Origin: JAJPKK01 sp963807015 | Lineage (GTDB): Bacteria; Pseudomonadota; Alphaproteobacteria; Rhizobiales; Xanthobacteraceae | Length of the DNA stretch: 64,000 bases | Assembly (NCBI GenBank): GCA_963807015.1 | Contig: CAWEAS010000025.1 | Coordinates: forward strand, 62,001-126,000 | Direction of reading: 5' to 3' | In this document: piece by piece, positions 25,637 to 34,657 of the stretch | Layout of the letters: every line of letters starts with the position of its first letter | Position numbering within the stretch: the stretch's first letter is position 1 | The notes under the pieces: model-generated | Told to the model about the DNA's origin: nothing | Seen by the model: only the letters and a program-made list of their open reading frames with translations | Database searches by the model: none | Position numbers and translations under genes: made by a program

Positions 25637-26628
25637 GACGCGAGATGACGAATCCGCTCGTCCTGCGCCTCGGTTTGCTCGTCATCCTTGCGCTGGTGCC
25701 GGCCGTCCAAAGCAATCAATATTGGCTGCACGTCTTCAGCATCGCGCTGATCAGCGTCATCCTTGCGCTCGGATTGCAGTTGCTGCTCGGCATGGCCGGG
25801 CTGCTCTCGCTCGGACAGGGCGCGTTCTTTGGCATCGGAGCGTATGCCGCCGCCATCCTTGCAGCATCCTATGGACTGCCCTTCCTGCTTGCGGTTGCGG
25901 CCGGCGGCGTGGTTGCCGCGGCCGCGAGCCTCCTGCTGGTGCCGATCGTCCGGCTGAAGGGCCCGAGCCTTGCGGTCGCGACCCTCGGATTCAGCATCAT
26001 CGTGCACCTCGTCATCCTCAACGAGGATTCGCTCACCGGCGGCAGCATCGGCATGATGGATATTCCGAAACCGTCGCTGTTCGGGTTCAACGTCGGCTCC
26101 GAGTTCGCCTACTACTACGTTTGCCTCGTGTTCGCCGGCCTCATCTATTGGGTGATGGAGCGGCTGACGACGTCGCGGTTCGGACGTGCGCTGATGGCGA
26201 TGTCGCAGGACGAAGAGGCAGCGCGCGCGAGCGGCATCCCGGTGACGCTTTACAAGAGCAAATGCTTTCTCGTCGCAGCGTTCACGGCCGGCATGGCAGG
26301 CGCGCTGTTCGCCTATCACACCCGCTACCTGAGCCCGAACGATTTCACCTTTCAGCGCTCGATCGATATCCTCATCATGGTGGTGGTCGGCGGGCTCGGC
26401 AGCCTGCCCGGCGCGGCGCTCGGCGCGGCCATCGTGGTGCTGACCCCGGAATTTTTGCGCTCGTCCGGCGAGCTGCGGCTTATCCTGTTCGGTCTCCTCG
26501 TCATCGTCCTCGCGGGCCTCGGCAATCGCGGTCTCGTTGGGCTGATCTCGGCGGTCGCGGCGAAGCTCGGCACCATTCGTCGCGCTCCGCACGCGCCCGC
26601 TGCTCCACTACCGGCCGAGGAGCATTGA
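25633..26628 (+). CDS. livM: Branched-chain amino acid ABC transporter permease
   Basis: A 331-residue LivM-type permease with about nine hydrophobic segments and the family motif LLGMAGLLSLGQGAFFGIGAYAAA. The C-terminal half carries VVGGLGSLPGAALGAAIVVLTPE, the coupling segment to the ATPases. The ATG at 25633 overlaps livH by 4 bp; a longer frame upstream is a shadow of livH. A second ATG at 25645 is possible. The next gene starts 2 nt after its stop. Confidence 0.92.
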   Translation: MRREMTNPLVLRLGLLVILALVPAVQSNQYWLHVFSIALISVILALGLQLLLGMAGLLSLGQGAFFGIGAYAAAILAASYGLPFLLAVAAGGVVAAAASLLLVPIVRLKGPSLAVATLGFSIIVHLVILNEDSLTGGSIGMMDIPKPSLFGFNVGSEFAYYYVCLVFAGLIYWVMERLTTSRFGRALMAMSQDEEAARASGIPVTLYKSKCFLVAAFTAGMAGALFAYHTRYLSPNDFTFQRSIDILIMVVVGGLGSLPGAALGAAIVVLTPEFLRSSGELRLILFGLLVIVLAGLGNRGLVGLISAVAAKLGTIRRAPHAPAAPLPAEEH

Positions 26629-26629
26629 A

Positions 26630-27451
26630 ATGACGGCCCTCCTCGAAACCACTGCCCTGTCGCGTCGGTTCGGCGGCCTCATTGCCATCGACGGTGTCGA
26701 TCTCTCGGTTATGCCCGGTACGGTACACGGGCTGATCGGCCCGAACGGCGCGGGCAAGACCACCCTTCTCAATCTCATCTCCGGTCATCTTTCCTCCTCG
26801 TCCGGCAGCAGCATCGCCTTCGAAGGCTGCGACATCACCCGCGCCGCGCCGGAGCATCGTGCCGCGCTCGGCATTCGGCGCACGTTCCAGAATCTCAAGC
26901 TGTTTCGCGAGATGACGGCGCTCGAAAACGCGATGGTCGGCCTGCATACCGAAACCTGCGCCGACGTTTTCCATGCGCTGCTGCGCACTTCGTTTCAACG
27001 GCGCGAGGAAGCCTCGATCGTCGCGCGCGCCCGCGAGGCGCTCGACTTCGTCGGCCTGCTCGCGATTGCGGACCAGCCCGCCGGCAGCCTGCCCTATGGT
27101 CATCAGCGTCTGCTGGAGATCGCCCGCGCCTGCGTCGCGAAGCCGAAGCTGGTGCTGCTCGATGAGCCGGCCGCGGGCCTCAACGGCACGGAGAGCCGGC
27201 GTCTCGTCGACGTCATCCGCCGCATCAAGGCGACCGGCATCACGATCATCCTGGTGGAGCATCACATGGACGTGGTGATGCCGACCTGCGACTACATCAC
27301 GGTCCTTGATTACGGCCGCAAGCTCGCCGACGGCGCGCCGGCCGATATCAAGCGTCGCCCGGAAGTCGTGCGCGCTTATCTCGGCAAGGGCTTCGAGCGT
27401 TCGACGAAACGGCGAGACGCGCCACAGGAGGCTGCCCGTGCTGCGTCTTAA
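26630..27451 (+). CDS. livG: Branched-chain amino acid ABC transporter ATPase
   Basis: A 273-residue LivG ATPase. Walker A is GPNGAGKTT, the Q-loop is in RRTFQNLKLF, the signature region is PYGHQRLLEIARA, and Walker B is LVLLDEPAAGLN. The H-loop His is in LVEHHMDVV. GAGGAGC lies 7 nt upstream of the ATG. It overlaps the likely livF start by 14 bp. A short polar C-terminal extension (STKRRDAPQEAARAAS) is unlike the core and may be linker only. Confidence 0.93.
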   Translation: MTALLETTALSRRFGGLIAIDGVDLSVMPGTVHGLIGPNGAGKTTLLNLISGHLSSSSGSSIAFEGCDITRAAPEHRAALGIRRTFQNLKLFREMTALENAMVGLHTETCADVFHALLRTSFQRREEASIVARAREALDFVGLLAIADQPAGSLPYGHQRLLEIARACVAKPKLVLLDEPAAGLNGTESRRLVDVIRRIKATGITIILVEHHMDVVMPTCDYITVLDYGRKLADGAPADIKRRPEVVRAYLGKGFERSTKRRDAPQEAARAAS

Positions 27452-28202
27452 CGGCGTCTGCGCAGCTTATGGTCCCGTGGCCGCACTGCGCGGCATCGAC
27501 CTCGATATCGCCGCCGGCGAAGTGGTCGCGCTGATCGGCTCGAATGGTGCCGGCAAGTCGACCACGCTCAAGGCGATATCGGGGCTGATCCAACCGACCG
27601 AAGGCGACATCGCGTTCCTCGATCAACCAATCACCGGCCTCCGCCCGGAAGAGATCGTCGCGCGCGGCATCGTCCAGGTGCCGGAAGGACGTCGTATCTT
27701 TCCGCGGCTGACCGTCGAACAGAATTTGCGCGTCGGCGCACACTCGCCGCGCGCCCATGGCAGGGAAAAGATCATCCGCGAGGAAGTCTACGCGCTGTTT
27801 CCGCGGCTCTATGAGCGGCGTCGCCAGGCTGGAGGCTCGCTCAGCGGCGGCGAGCAGCAGATGCTGGCGTTCGGGCGCGCGATGATGGCGAACCCGCTGC
27901 TGCTCCTTCTCGATGAACCGTCACTCGGGCTCGCCCCCATTCTGGTCGAGGAAGTGGCAAAGGCGATCCGCCATTTCCAGACGTCGGGTGTGACGATCCT
28001 GCTGGTCGAGCAGAATGCCGAATTGGCGCTCCAGCTTGCCGCGCGCGGCTATGTCATGGAGAGTGGGCGGATCGTATTGTCGGGCACGAGTGCGAGCCTC
28101 CTCGATAATCCGCAGGTATGGGCAAGCTATCTCGGCCAGGAAGAATGGGAATTCGAAGGCTCGCATCCCGCCGACGAAGTTCAGGCCGGTACCGCTCCAT
28201 GA
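27438..28202 (+). CDS. livF: Branched-chain amino acid ABC transporter ATPase
   Basis: A 254-residue LivF ATPase. Walker A is GSNGAGKST, the Q-loop is followed by VPEGRRIFPRLTVEQNL, the signature is LSGGEQQMLAFGRAM, and Walker B is LLLLDEPSLGLAP. The likely start is GTG 27438, with ACAGGAGG about 6 nt upstream, giving VLRLNGVCAAYGP. The longer frame to 27306 has no family match. It is translated from the end of livG and followed by livK after 30 bp. Confidence 0.93.
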   Translation: MLRLNGVCAAYGPVAALRGIDLDIAAGEVVALIGSNGAGKSTTLKAISGLIQPTEGDIAFLDQPITGLRPEEIVARGIVQVPEGRRIFPRLTVEQNLRVGAHSPRAHGREKIIREEVYALFPRLYERRRQAGGSLSGGEQQMLAFGRAMMANPLLLLLDEPSLGLAPILVEEVAKAIRHFQTSGVTILLVEQNAELALQLAARGYVMESGRIVLSGTSASLLDNPQVWASYLGQEEWEFEGSHPADEVQAGTAP

Positions 28203-28232
28203 TCACTTAATCCCCACCAGGAGACCTGACCC

Positions 28233-29381
28233 ATGCGTATTCCCCCAAGCCTCTACGCGGCGACGCTGACGGCAGCCGTGGTGCTCGCCGGCGGCCTTGC
28301 GCCGGCCTCCGCCCAGACCCTCAAGATCGGATTTTTCTCGCCGCTTAGCGGCGACGCCGCCGCGACCGGCCAGAGCGGCAAGGACGGAGTCGAGCTTGCT
28401 ATCAAGGACAAGAACGAGGCCGGCGGCATTCGCGGCAAGAAGATCGAGGGCATCTATGCCGACGATGGCGGCAAGCCCGAGGAAGCGGTCAATGTCGCCA
28501 AGCGGCTGATCTCGCGGGACGAGGCCCTGATCACCATCGGCAGCATCACGAGCCCTGCGAGCCTTGCCGCGGCGCAGGTGAGCCGCCAGTCCGAAGTGCC
28601 GCAGATCGTTATCTCGGGCACCGCCCAGCGCATCACAACGCAGGGCAACAAATGGGTGTTCCGGTCGTGCGTGCCTGACACCAAGCTCGTCGGTGATCTC
28701 GTCGACTTTATCCACGAGAAATTTCCGAAGCTGAAGAAATTCGCGTTCCTCTACGTCAACGACGATTTTGGCCGCGGCGGCATCGAGGCATTCAAGGGGG
28801 CCGGCCAGAAGTACGGCTTCGAAATCGTGGCCGACGAGCGCTATACGCGGGGCGACATCGATTTCACCGCGCAGCTCGGCCGGATCAAGGCGAGCCCGGC
28901 CCAGGCGGTCGTCGAATGGTCGCGCTACGCCGAAGGCGCGCTGATCGCCAAGCAATATGCGCAGACCGGCATGAACCTCACGCGCTTCGGCTCGGACGGT
29001 TTCGCCTCGCCGAAATATATCGAACTCGGCGGCCCGGCGGTGAACGGCGTCTACTACACCTCGCACTTCAGCGTCGCGACCAGCGAGAACATTCCCGCCG
29101 CCCGCGCCTTCACCGAAAAGTACAAGAAGATGTTCGGCAAGGTGCCGGACGCCTATGCCGCGGAAGGCTATGACGCCGCGGTGCTCGCCATGCTGGCGAT
29201 CGAAAAGGCCGGCAACGAGGATCGCGGCGCGATCCGCGATGCGCTGTCCAAATCATCGATCGAAAGCGTGCGCGGTCCGTTCAGGTTCGACGACAAGGGC
29301 GATCCGCTGCTCGTCACCCACGTCGTCAAGATCGTCGACGGCAAGGAAACCAACGCGCGCGACCTGCCGGTGCAGGAGTGA
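28233..29381 (+). CDS. livK: Periplasmic amino acid binding protein, Liv family
   Basis: A 382-residue exported binding protein (Peripla_BP_6 type). A signal peptide covers about residues 1-27 (ending APASAQ), followed by LKIGFFSPLSGDAAATGQSGKDG, the usual first strand and ligand loop. It is the last gene of the livHMGFK operon, with ACCAGGAGACC before the ATG. Ligands of this family range over branched-chain amino acids, amides, urea and aromatic acids. The exact ligand is not evident, so the gene name is by position and family. The operon is complete. Confidence 0.9.
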   Translation: MRIPPSLYAATLTAAVVLAGGLAPASAQTLKIGFFSPLSGDAAATGQSGKDGVELAIKDKNEAGGIRGKKIEGIYADDGGKPEEAVNVAKRLISRDEALITIGSITSPASLAAAQVSRQSEVPQIVISGTAQRITTQGNKWVFRSCVPDTKLVGDLVDFIHEKFPKLKKFAFLYVNDDFGRGGIEAFKGAGQKYGFEIVADERYTRGDIDFTAQLGRIKASPAQAVVEWSRYAEGALIAKQYAQTGMNLTRFGSDGFASPKYIELGGPAVNGVYYTSHFSVATSENIPAARAFTEKYKKMFGKVPDAYAAEGYDAAVLAMLAIEKAGNEDRGAIRDALSKSSIESVRGPFRFDDKGDPLLVTHVVKIVDGKETNARDLPVQE

Positions 29382-29417
29382 TCGGCTGAAGGCGTCAAGA
29401 GGTAAAGCGCCGGAGGG

Positions 29418-30671
29418 TCAGCGCACGGCGATGAGATCGATCTCGACCAGCGCATCCTTGACGAGGAGGCCGCTGGTGCCGACCGTGGTGCGCGGCGGCG
29501 GCGTGCGGAAATGCGCTTTCCAGACCTCGTCCATGGCAGCGAAATTGTTGAGGTCGGTGAGGAAGACCTGCGCCTTCACCACCTTATCAAGGCTGCTGCC
29601 GGCGGCTTTCAGCGTTCCGGCGAGATTCTTCAGGATGTACGCCGCCTGCAGCTTGATGTCCGAGCCATAGAACGGGAAGTTCGGATGCTTGCGCGCTTCG
29701 GTCGGCACGCCGGTGTGGTAGTCGGACGCGATCTGGCCGGCCGGGAAGACATAATCGCCGAGAACGTAAGCCTCCGAATAATTGGCGATCGGCTTCGGCC
29801 CCGCTGAGGTCACGACTTGGTGGGCGAGGCCCGCGCGCGGCACATAGGCGACGAGATCGATCTCGACCAGCGTATCCTTGACGAGAAGCCCGGTGGTGCC
29901 GACGGTCGTGCGCGGCGGCGGCACCTTGAAATAACGCCTCCACACCTCGTCGAAAGCAGCAAAATCATTGAGGTCGGTGAGAAACACCTGCGCCTTCACC
30001 ACGTGATCAAGCGATGAGCCCGCCGCAGCAAAGGTTCGCTGCAGGTTCTTGAGGATGAATTCGGTCTGGAGCGCGATATCGGAGCCGTAAAACGGGAAGT
30101 TCGCGTGCTTGCGAGCTTCCGGCGGAACTCCCGTCTTGAAGTCGCTCGCGAGCTGGCCGGCCGCGTAGATGAGGTCGCCGACGCGGACTGCTTCGGAATA
30201 GTTGGCGAGCGGCTTCGGATTGTCGGACACGATCACGCGATGCGTGACGTCGGCGCCGGGCACGTGACCGATGAGATCGATCTCGATCAGCGTGTCCTTG
30301 ACGAGAAGGCCGGTGGTGCCGACCGTCGTACGCGGCGGGGGCACCTTGAAGTACTCGCGCCAGACTTCGTCGAAGGCCGCGAAGTTGTTGAGGTCGGTGA
30401 GAAACACCTGCGCCTTCACCACGTGATCGAGCGAGGAGCCGGCCGCCGCGAAGGTGCGCGCCAAATTCTTGAGAATGAAATGGCTCTGGAGCTTGATGTC
30501 GGAACCGTAGAACGGAAAATCCGGATGCTTGCGCGCTTCGGCCGGCACGCCGGTCTTGAAGTCGCTCGCAAGCTGGCCGGCTGCGAACACGAGCGGGCCG
30601 CCACGCATGGCTTCCGAATAATTGGCGAGCGGTCGCGGGATATCCGAGGTGATCGTTTCGATTGTGATCAC
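29418..30671 (-). CDS. Three tandem RidA (YjgF) domains in one protein
   Basis: A 417-residue protein made only of three RidA-type domains in exact register: every conserved position recurs at a spacing of 140 residues (420 bp), with no indel between copies. In each copy the sequence runs from ANYSEA through AGQLASD/AGQIASD, HFILKNL-like helices, SSLDHVVKAQVFLTDLN and PPPRTTVGT to EIDL. Arg114, Arg254 and Arg394, in PPPRTTVG, align with the catalytic Arg of RidA imine deaminases. The acidic partner is Asp where RidA has Glu. RidA proteins normally act as homotrimers, so this may be a covalent trimer. GTG 30671 follows GGGGAG; a TTG at 30686 adds 5 residues. It converges on livK. Confidence 0.9.
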   Translation of the reverse strand: MITIETITSDIPRPLANYSEAMRGGPLVFAAGQLASDFKTGVPAEARKHPDFPFYGSDIKLQSHFILKNLARTFAAAGSSLDHVVKAQVFLTDLNNFAAFDEVWREYFKVPPPRTTVGTTGLLVKDTLIEIDLIGHVPGADVTHRVIVSDNPKPLANYSEAVRVGDLIYAAGQLASDFKTGVPPEARKHANFPFYGSDIALQTEFILKNLQRTFAAAGSSLDHVVKAQVFLTDLNDFAAFDEVWRRYFKVPPPRTTVGTTGLLVKDTLVEIDLVAYVPRAGLAHQVVTSAGPKPIANYSEAYVLGDYVFPAGQIASDYHTGVPTEARKHPNFPFYGSDIKLQAAYILKNLAGTLKAAGSSLDKVVKAQVFLTDLNNFAAMDEVWKAHFRTPPPRTTVGTSGLLVKDALVEIDLIAVR

Positions 30672-30737
30672 GATGCTTCTCCCCAATCGGTGTGTCGCTG
30701 CGCTCAGGCCCCGGCACGAGGTCGCACGGCCACTAAA

Positions 30738-31511
30738 CTAACGCGCATCGGTCTTCCACGGAATGACCACCCGTTCGACCTCCTGGAACAGCACGGCGGT
30801 GATCAGGCCCAGAATGCCGATCACGACGATACCGACGAACATGTAGTCGACCTGGAGTAGCTCCCACGAGTTCCAGATCAGGTAACCGATGCCGGTCTTG
30901 GAGGCGACGAACTCCGCCGCGACCAACACTACGAAGGATACCGCAAGCGCGATCTTGAGGCCGGCGAAGATCAGCGGCAGCGCCCCGAAAAACACCACGC
31001 GGCTGAACATGACATAACTCGAGGCACCGAAATTCTTCGCCACATCCCAGTAGATGGGCTCGATGTTGGCGGCGCCGGCGTAAGTGTTGACGATCACCGG
31101 AAAGAACACCGCGGTCGCCACCAGCGCAATCTTCGACGCATCGCCGAACCCAAACGCGAGCAGTAGCAGCGGCATCAGCGCGACCTTGGGGATCGGCATC
31201 AGCGCCGCGATCAGCGGATCAAAGAAGATGCGCACCGGCCGGAACATCGCCATCAGAAGCCCGATCGCGATCGCAGGCACCGCGCCGATGACGAAGCCGG
31301 CAAACACCCGCCACAGCGTCGCGGCGGTGTGCAGCTCGAGGTCGCCGTTCAGCATGAGCTCCCAGAACCGCACCGCGATGTCGGTCGGCGCCGGCACGAA
31401 GCGCCGGTCGCCGAACCCGAGTTCGAGGAGGAGCTGCCACACCACGAGCAACCCGAGCGGCGAGATCAGGTAGAGCGCCCGCTCCTGCCATTTCGACGCC
31501 GTGTCGCTCAT
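30738..31511 (-). CDS. NitT/TauT-type ABC transporter permease
   Basis: A 257-residue SsuC/TauC-like permease with six hydrophobic segments and a family EAA loop in MFSRVVFFGALPLIFAGLKIALAVS. The first ORF frame and the ATG at 31511 overlap the upstream ATPase by 4 bp, so the pair is an operon. Such transporters import sulfonates, taurine, nitrate or related compounds. No binding protein gene is adjacent. The nearest NMT1-type binding protein is at 50367-51287, 19 kb away, so the pair's substrate is unknown. Confidence 0.9.
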   Translation of the reverse strand: MSDTASKWQERALYLISPLGLLVVWQLLLELGFGDRRFVPAPTDIAVRFWELMLNGDLELHTAATLWRVFAGFVIGAVPAIAIGLLMAMFRPVRIFFDPLIAALMPIPKVALMPLLLLAFGFGDASKIALVATAVFFPVIVNTYAGAANIEPIYWDVAKNFGASSYVMFSRVVFFGALPLIFAGLKIALAVSFVVLVAAEFVASKTGIGYLIWNSWELLQVDYMFVGIVVIGILGLITAVLFQEVERVVIPWKTDAR

Positions 31512-32332
31512 CGTTCCATCTCCTCCCGGGCGCGGGTTACTTCGTCTTCCAGAATGCGCCAGATCGCGAGCTTGAGGGCGCCGAACTCCGCGCTCGCCGA
31601 CAGCTCCATCACGTCGCGCGGATGGCGGAACGGAATGTCGATGATCTTCTTGATGCGACCGGGCTGCGCCGTCATCACCACCGTGCGGTCGCCGAGCAGC
31701 AGCGCCTCGTCGATCGAATGGGTGATGTAGACCACGGTCTTGCCGGTCTCTTCCCAGATGCGCACCAGCTCGCCTTGGAGAATGGTGCGGTTCTGCGCGT
31801 CGAGTGCCGCGAACGGCTCATCCATCAGCAGCATGCCGGGATCGGTGACGAAGGCGCGCGCGATGGCGCCGCGCTGGCGCATGCCACCGGAGAGCTGGTG
31901 CGGATAATGGCGGCGGAACTTGGTGAGGCCGACAAGGCGCAGCGCCGCGTCAACGCGATCCCGCGACTCGGCGCGCGCAACGCCGCGCGTCATTAGGCCG
32001 AAGCCGACATTGTCCTCGACATTCATCCAGGGAAAGAGGCCGCTCTCCTGGAACACCATGGCATTTACAACCGGCCAGGCCCCGGCAGCGATATCGATGC
32101 GGCCGCCGCTCGCTGTGTCGAGGCCCGCGAGAATGCGCAGCAGTGTCGACTTGCCGCAACCGGAGGGACCGACGATGCAAACGAACTCGCCGGGCGCAAT
32201 CGCAAGATCGATTCCGTCAAGCGCGACCACCCGGCCGGGACCGCTCGAGTACTCCTTGCGCAAGTTCGCGATCGTAACCGCCGCCCCGCACCTTTCCGCC
32301 ACCATCATCCAGCGTTCCTCGCCCTCACTCAT
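31508..32332 (-). CDS. NitT/TauT-type ABC transporter ATPase
   Basis: A 274-residue SsuB/TauB-like ATPase. Walker A is GPSGCGKST, the signature is LSGGMRQRGAIARAF, and Walker B is MLLMDEPFAALDAQ. The H-loop His is in YITHSIDEAL. The start at 32332 (MSEGEERW) is an ATG; a GTG at 32338 gives two more residues. It is the upstream gene of a two-gene unit with the permease. It lacks a dedicated binding protein locally. The 226-bp gap before it holds a small hairpin repeat at 32430-32455. Confidence 0.9.
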   Translation of the reverse strand: MSEGEERWMMVAERCGAAVTIANLRKEYSSGPGRVVALDGIDLAIAPGEFVCIVGPSGCGKSTLLRILAGLDTASGGRIDIAAGAWPVVNAMVFQESGLFPWMNVEDNVGFGLMTRGVARAESRDRVDAALRLVGLTKFRRHYPHQLSGGMRQRGAIARAFVTDPGMLLMDEPFAALDAQNRTILQGELVRIWEETGKTVVYITHSIDEALLLGDRTVVMTAQPGRIKKIIDIPFRHPRDVMELSASAEFGALKLAIWRILEDEVTRAREEMER

Positions 32333-32429
32333 GCACACCGGGGCGCCTCTGCCTACTCTGCCGGGCGCTTATCCCGCAAGTCGCAGGCGCGAGGAGGATT
32401 TAGGGACGGGCGTCGCGGTGGGACGGGGT

Positions 32430-32455
32430 CCCGGATGTCGCTGCGCTCATCCGGG
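32430..32455. repeat. Short hairpin repeat in an intergenic region
   Basis: The 8-base arms cccggatg and catccggg flank a 10-nt loop (tcgctgcgct) and are followed by gctacag. This short form is common between genes in Bradyrhizobium-type genomes. It lies between the ATPase gene's start and the end of the msrP-like gene. Confidence 0.7.
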
Positions 32456-32558
32456 CTACAGTCTTTGTAGGATCAAACGACGGCGCGCAACGCCAGTGGA
32501 TCGATCGCGCCCACTGGCATCGCATGATCACGGATTGAAAAAGGCGCGGCAGCGTCTC

Positions 32559-33551
32559 TTAAGCCCAGAGGCGCTCGCCCTTTATATCCTTGTAGAGGTC
32601 GGCGACGTATTCGCCGTAGCCGTTGAACAGCAAGGTCGGGACACGATTGTTGCTCCCGATCACCTGCTCGGTGGCCTGGCTCCAGCGCGGATGGGAGACC
32701 TCCGGATTGACGTTGGCCCAGAAGCCGTATTCGGAAGCCTGAAGCGCTTCCCAGAATGTCTTCGGCCGCTGGTCGGTGAAGTTCACCCTTACGATCGACT
32801 TGACCGACTTGAACCCATATTTCCAGGGCAATGCGAGGCGCAGCGGCGCGCCTTGCGCCTTCGACACCGGCTTGCCGTAGGCGCCAGTGACCACGAAGGC
32901 GAGATCGTTCATGGCCTCAGCCATGGTGACGCCTTCGACATAAGGCCATGGATACCAGCTCGCACGCTGGCCGCTCGCCATCTGCTTATCGAGGAAAGTC
33001 TCCATCCGCACATATTTCGCCCCCGAGGTGGGCTTGGCGAACTCGACGAGCTTTGCGAGCGGAAAGCCGGTCCACGGGATCGCCATGCCCCAGGCTTCGA
33101 CGCAGCGGTGCCGATAGAGGCGCTCCTCCAGCGGCATCTTGCGGATCAGATCGTCGATCCCGATTTCCTGCGGCTTTTCCACCATGCCATCGATCTTGAC
33201 GGTCCACGGCCTCACTCGCAGCGCCTCGGCGGCGCGCGAAATCGATTTCGACGAGCCGAACTCGTAGAAGTTATTGTAGGTGGTGTTGATGGATTCCTCG
33301 GTCACCGGCCGATCGAGCTTGTACTTCTCGTTGCGCTTGGCGGGATAAAGATCCGCGGTCGGATCGGGAATGTCCGCAACGCGCTGGGCGACGCTGTCGT
33401 CGGGCGCAAGCATGATCGCCGCGGCACCGGCAGCGCCGATCGCGCCTACGCCGGCGGCCGTCTTGAGCAAAGTCCGGCGGTTGAAGAACACATGCTCGGG
33501 GGTTGCCTCGTGCTCCGGCAATTCCCATCCGCGGCGTCGCCTGATGTGCAT
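32559..33551 (-). CDS. msrP: Sulfoxide reductase catalytic subunit MsrP-type
   Basis: A 330-residue periplasmic molybdopterin protein of the MsrP (YedY) family, which reduces methionine sulfoxide in envelope proteins. A Tat signal is present (NRRTLLKTAAGVGAIGA, Arg25-Arg26). The molybdenum ligand is Cys150 in YRHRCVEAWGMAIPWTG, and the MsrP-specific ending KGERLW is present. The ATG at 33551 follows GAGGAG. The membrane partner MsrQ is not adjacent. It is transcribed alone. Confidence 0.92.
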   Translation of the reverse strand: MHIRRRRGWELPEHEATPEHVFFNRRTLLKTAAGVGAIGAAGAAAIMLAPDDSVAQRVADIPDPTADLYPAKRNEKYKLDRPVTEESINTTYNNFYEFGSSKSISRAAEALRVRPWTVKIDGMVEKPQEIGIDDLIRKMPLEERLYRHRCVEAWGMAIPWTGFPLAKLVEFAKPTSGAKYVRMETFLDKQMASGQRASWYPWPYVEGVTMAEAMNDLAFVVTGAYGKPVSKAQGAPLRLALPWKYGFKSVKSIVRVNFTDQRPKTFWEALQASEYGFWANVNPEVSHPRWSQATEQVIGSNNRVPTLLFNGYGEYVADLYKDIKGERLWA

Positions 33552-33669
33552 GGGGTGCTCCTCGGCGTTTTGTGAGTCGCAGCCAGTTTAGCTGCGAGCG
33601 AATTTTTTGGGCAAGTCACACTTGCGGGACGGACGTGTGATCGGGTGTCGCAAGGCGTGGTACGGTGCG

Positions 33670-34614
33670 TTATCGCGCCGGCTGGAGGTATTGCTTCTCC
33701 AGCATGACGTGCACGCCCTTGTGCTCGTTGACGACCTGCGTAATGCGCAGGTCGGCGGCGAGACTCGCGAGCATATAGGCCTCGTAGCGCTTCAGCGTGG
33801 TTCGCTCCTCGATGAGATCGAGCATTGCACGCAATGCTACGACGACGCAGTCGTCGAGGTCCGGGTCGAACGCCATGGTGATGACGTGACTGGGCGTTTC
33901 CGCCATCGGCCAGGCAAGTTTCATGTCGTCCCGCACTGTCAGGCGGAAGCGGCCGATCAGGCCGGTCTCGATGGCATTGATGCAGACTTCGCCGTCGCCC
34001 TGGGCGGCATGGCCGTCGCCCACCGAAAACAGTGCATTTTCAACGAACACCGGCAAATAGAGCGTGGTGCCGGCGACGAGTTCCTTGTTATCCATGTTGC
34101 CGCCGAACTGCCGCGGCTGAATGCTCGACACCGAGCCCCAGGCGGGCGGCGGCGCATTCCCCATCACCCCGAAGAACGGCCGCAGTGGAATTTCGGTGCC
34201 CCAGGGGAGCCGGCCGACCATGCGATTGCGCTCAAGGGAGGCGTGAATGAGCTTGGCCTCGGGAAAATCGTAAGGCAGCGCGCCCTTCAGCGGGCGGATC
34301 GCGGTGTAGCCCCAGTCGTAATGCAGCGCGATATCCTGGATTTCGACCTGGAGCACCTGGCCGGGCCGCGCGCCGCGCACGGCCACCGGTCCGGTGCACA
34401 TGTGGCCCGGCAGCATGCGCCGCGTTTTCGCGTTGTGGATTTCGTAGAGCGCGGGCGGGATGAACGCGGGTGGCGGCGGTAGCGCGTCGGGCGGCCCCGA
34501 CACCGTCGACATGGTCACGACCTCGCCGCTGTCGATGGTCGCAACCGGCGGGAGCGATGCGTCGAGATAGCCCCAATGCACTGTCGCCGCGCCGGCTTCC
34601 ACGTGCTTGGTCAT
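33670..34614 (-). CDS. Acetamidase/formamidase family protein
   Basis: A 314-residue protein of the FmdA/AmdA family, which hydrolyses short amides such as formamide and acetamide to ammonia and acid. Visible motifs are TGPVAVRGARPGQVLQVEI near residue 80, FFGVMGNAPP, FGGNMDNKEL (a characteristic zinc-site region) and SVGDGHAAQGDGEV. The length suits the family. The ATG at 34614 has GGGCGAG 8 nt upstream. It is divergent from no gene; the LysR gene lies 44 bp upstream on the same strand. Confidence 0.9.
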   Translation of the reverse strand: MTKHVEAGAATVHWGYLDASLPPVATIDSGEVVTMSTVSGPPDALPPPPAFIPPALYEIHNAKTRRMLPGHMCTGPVAVRGARPGQVLQVEIQDIALHYDWGYTAIRPLKGALPYDFPEAKLIHASLERNRMVGRLPWGTEIPLRPFFGVMGNAPPPAWGSVSSIQPRQFGGNMDNKELVAGTTLYLPVFVENALFSVGDGHAAQGDGEVCINAIETGLIGRFRLTVRDDMKLAWPMAETPSHVITMAFDPDLDDCVVVALRAMLDLIEERTTLKRYEAYMLASLAADLRITQVVNEHKGVHVMLEKQYLQPAR

Positions 34615-34657
34615 CTCGCCCCTGCTCCCTGCGCGGCTTCAAGACCGGCCGCGGCCG

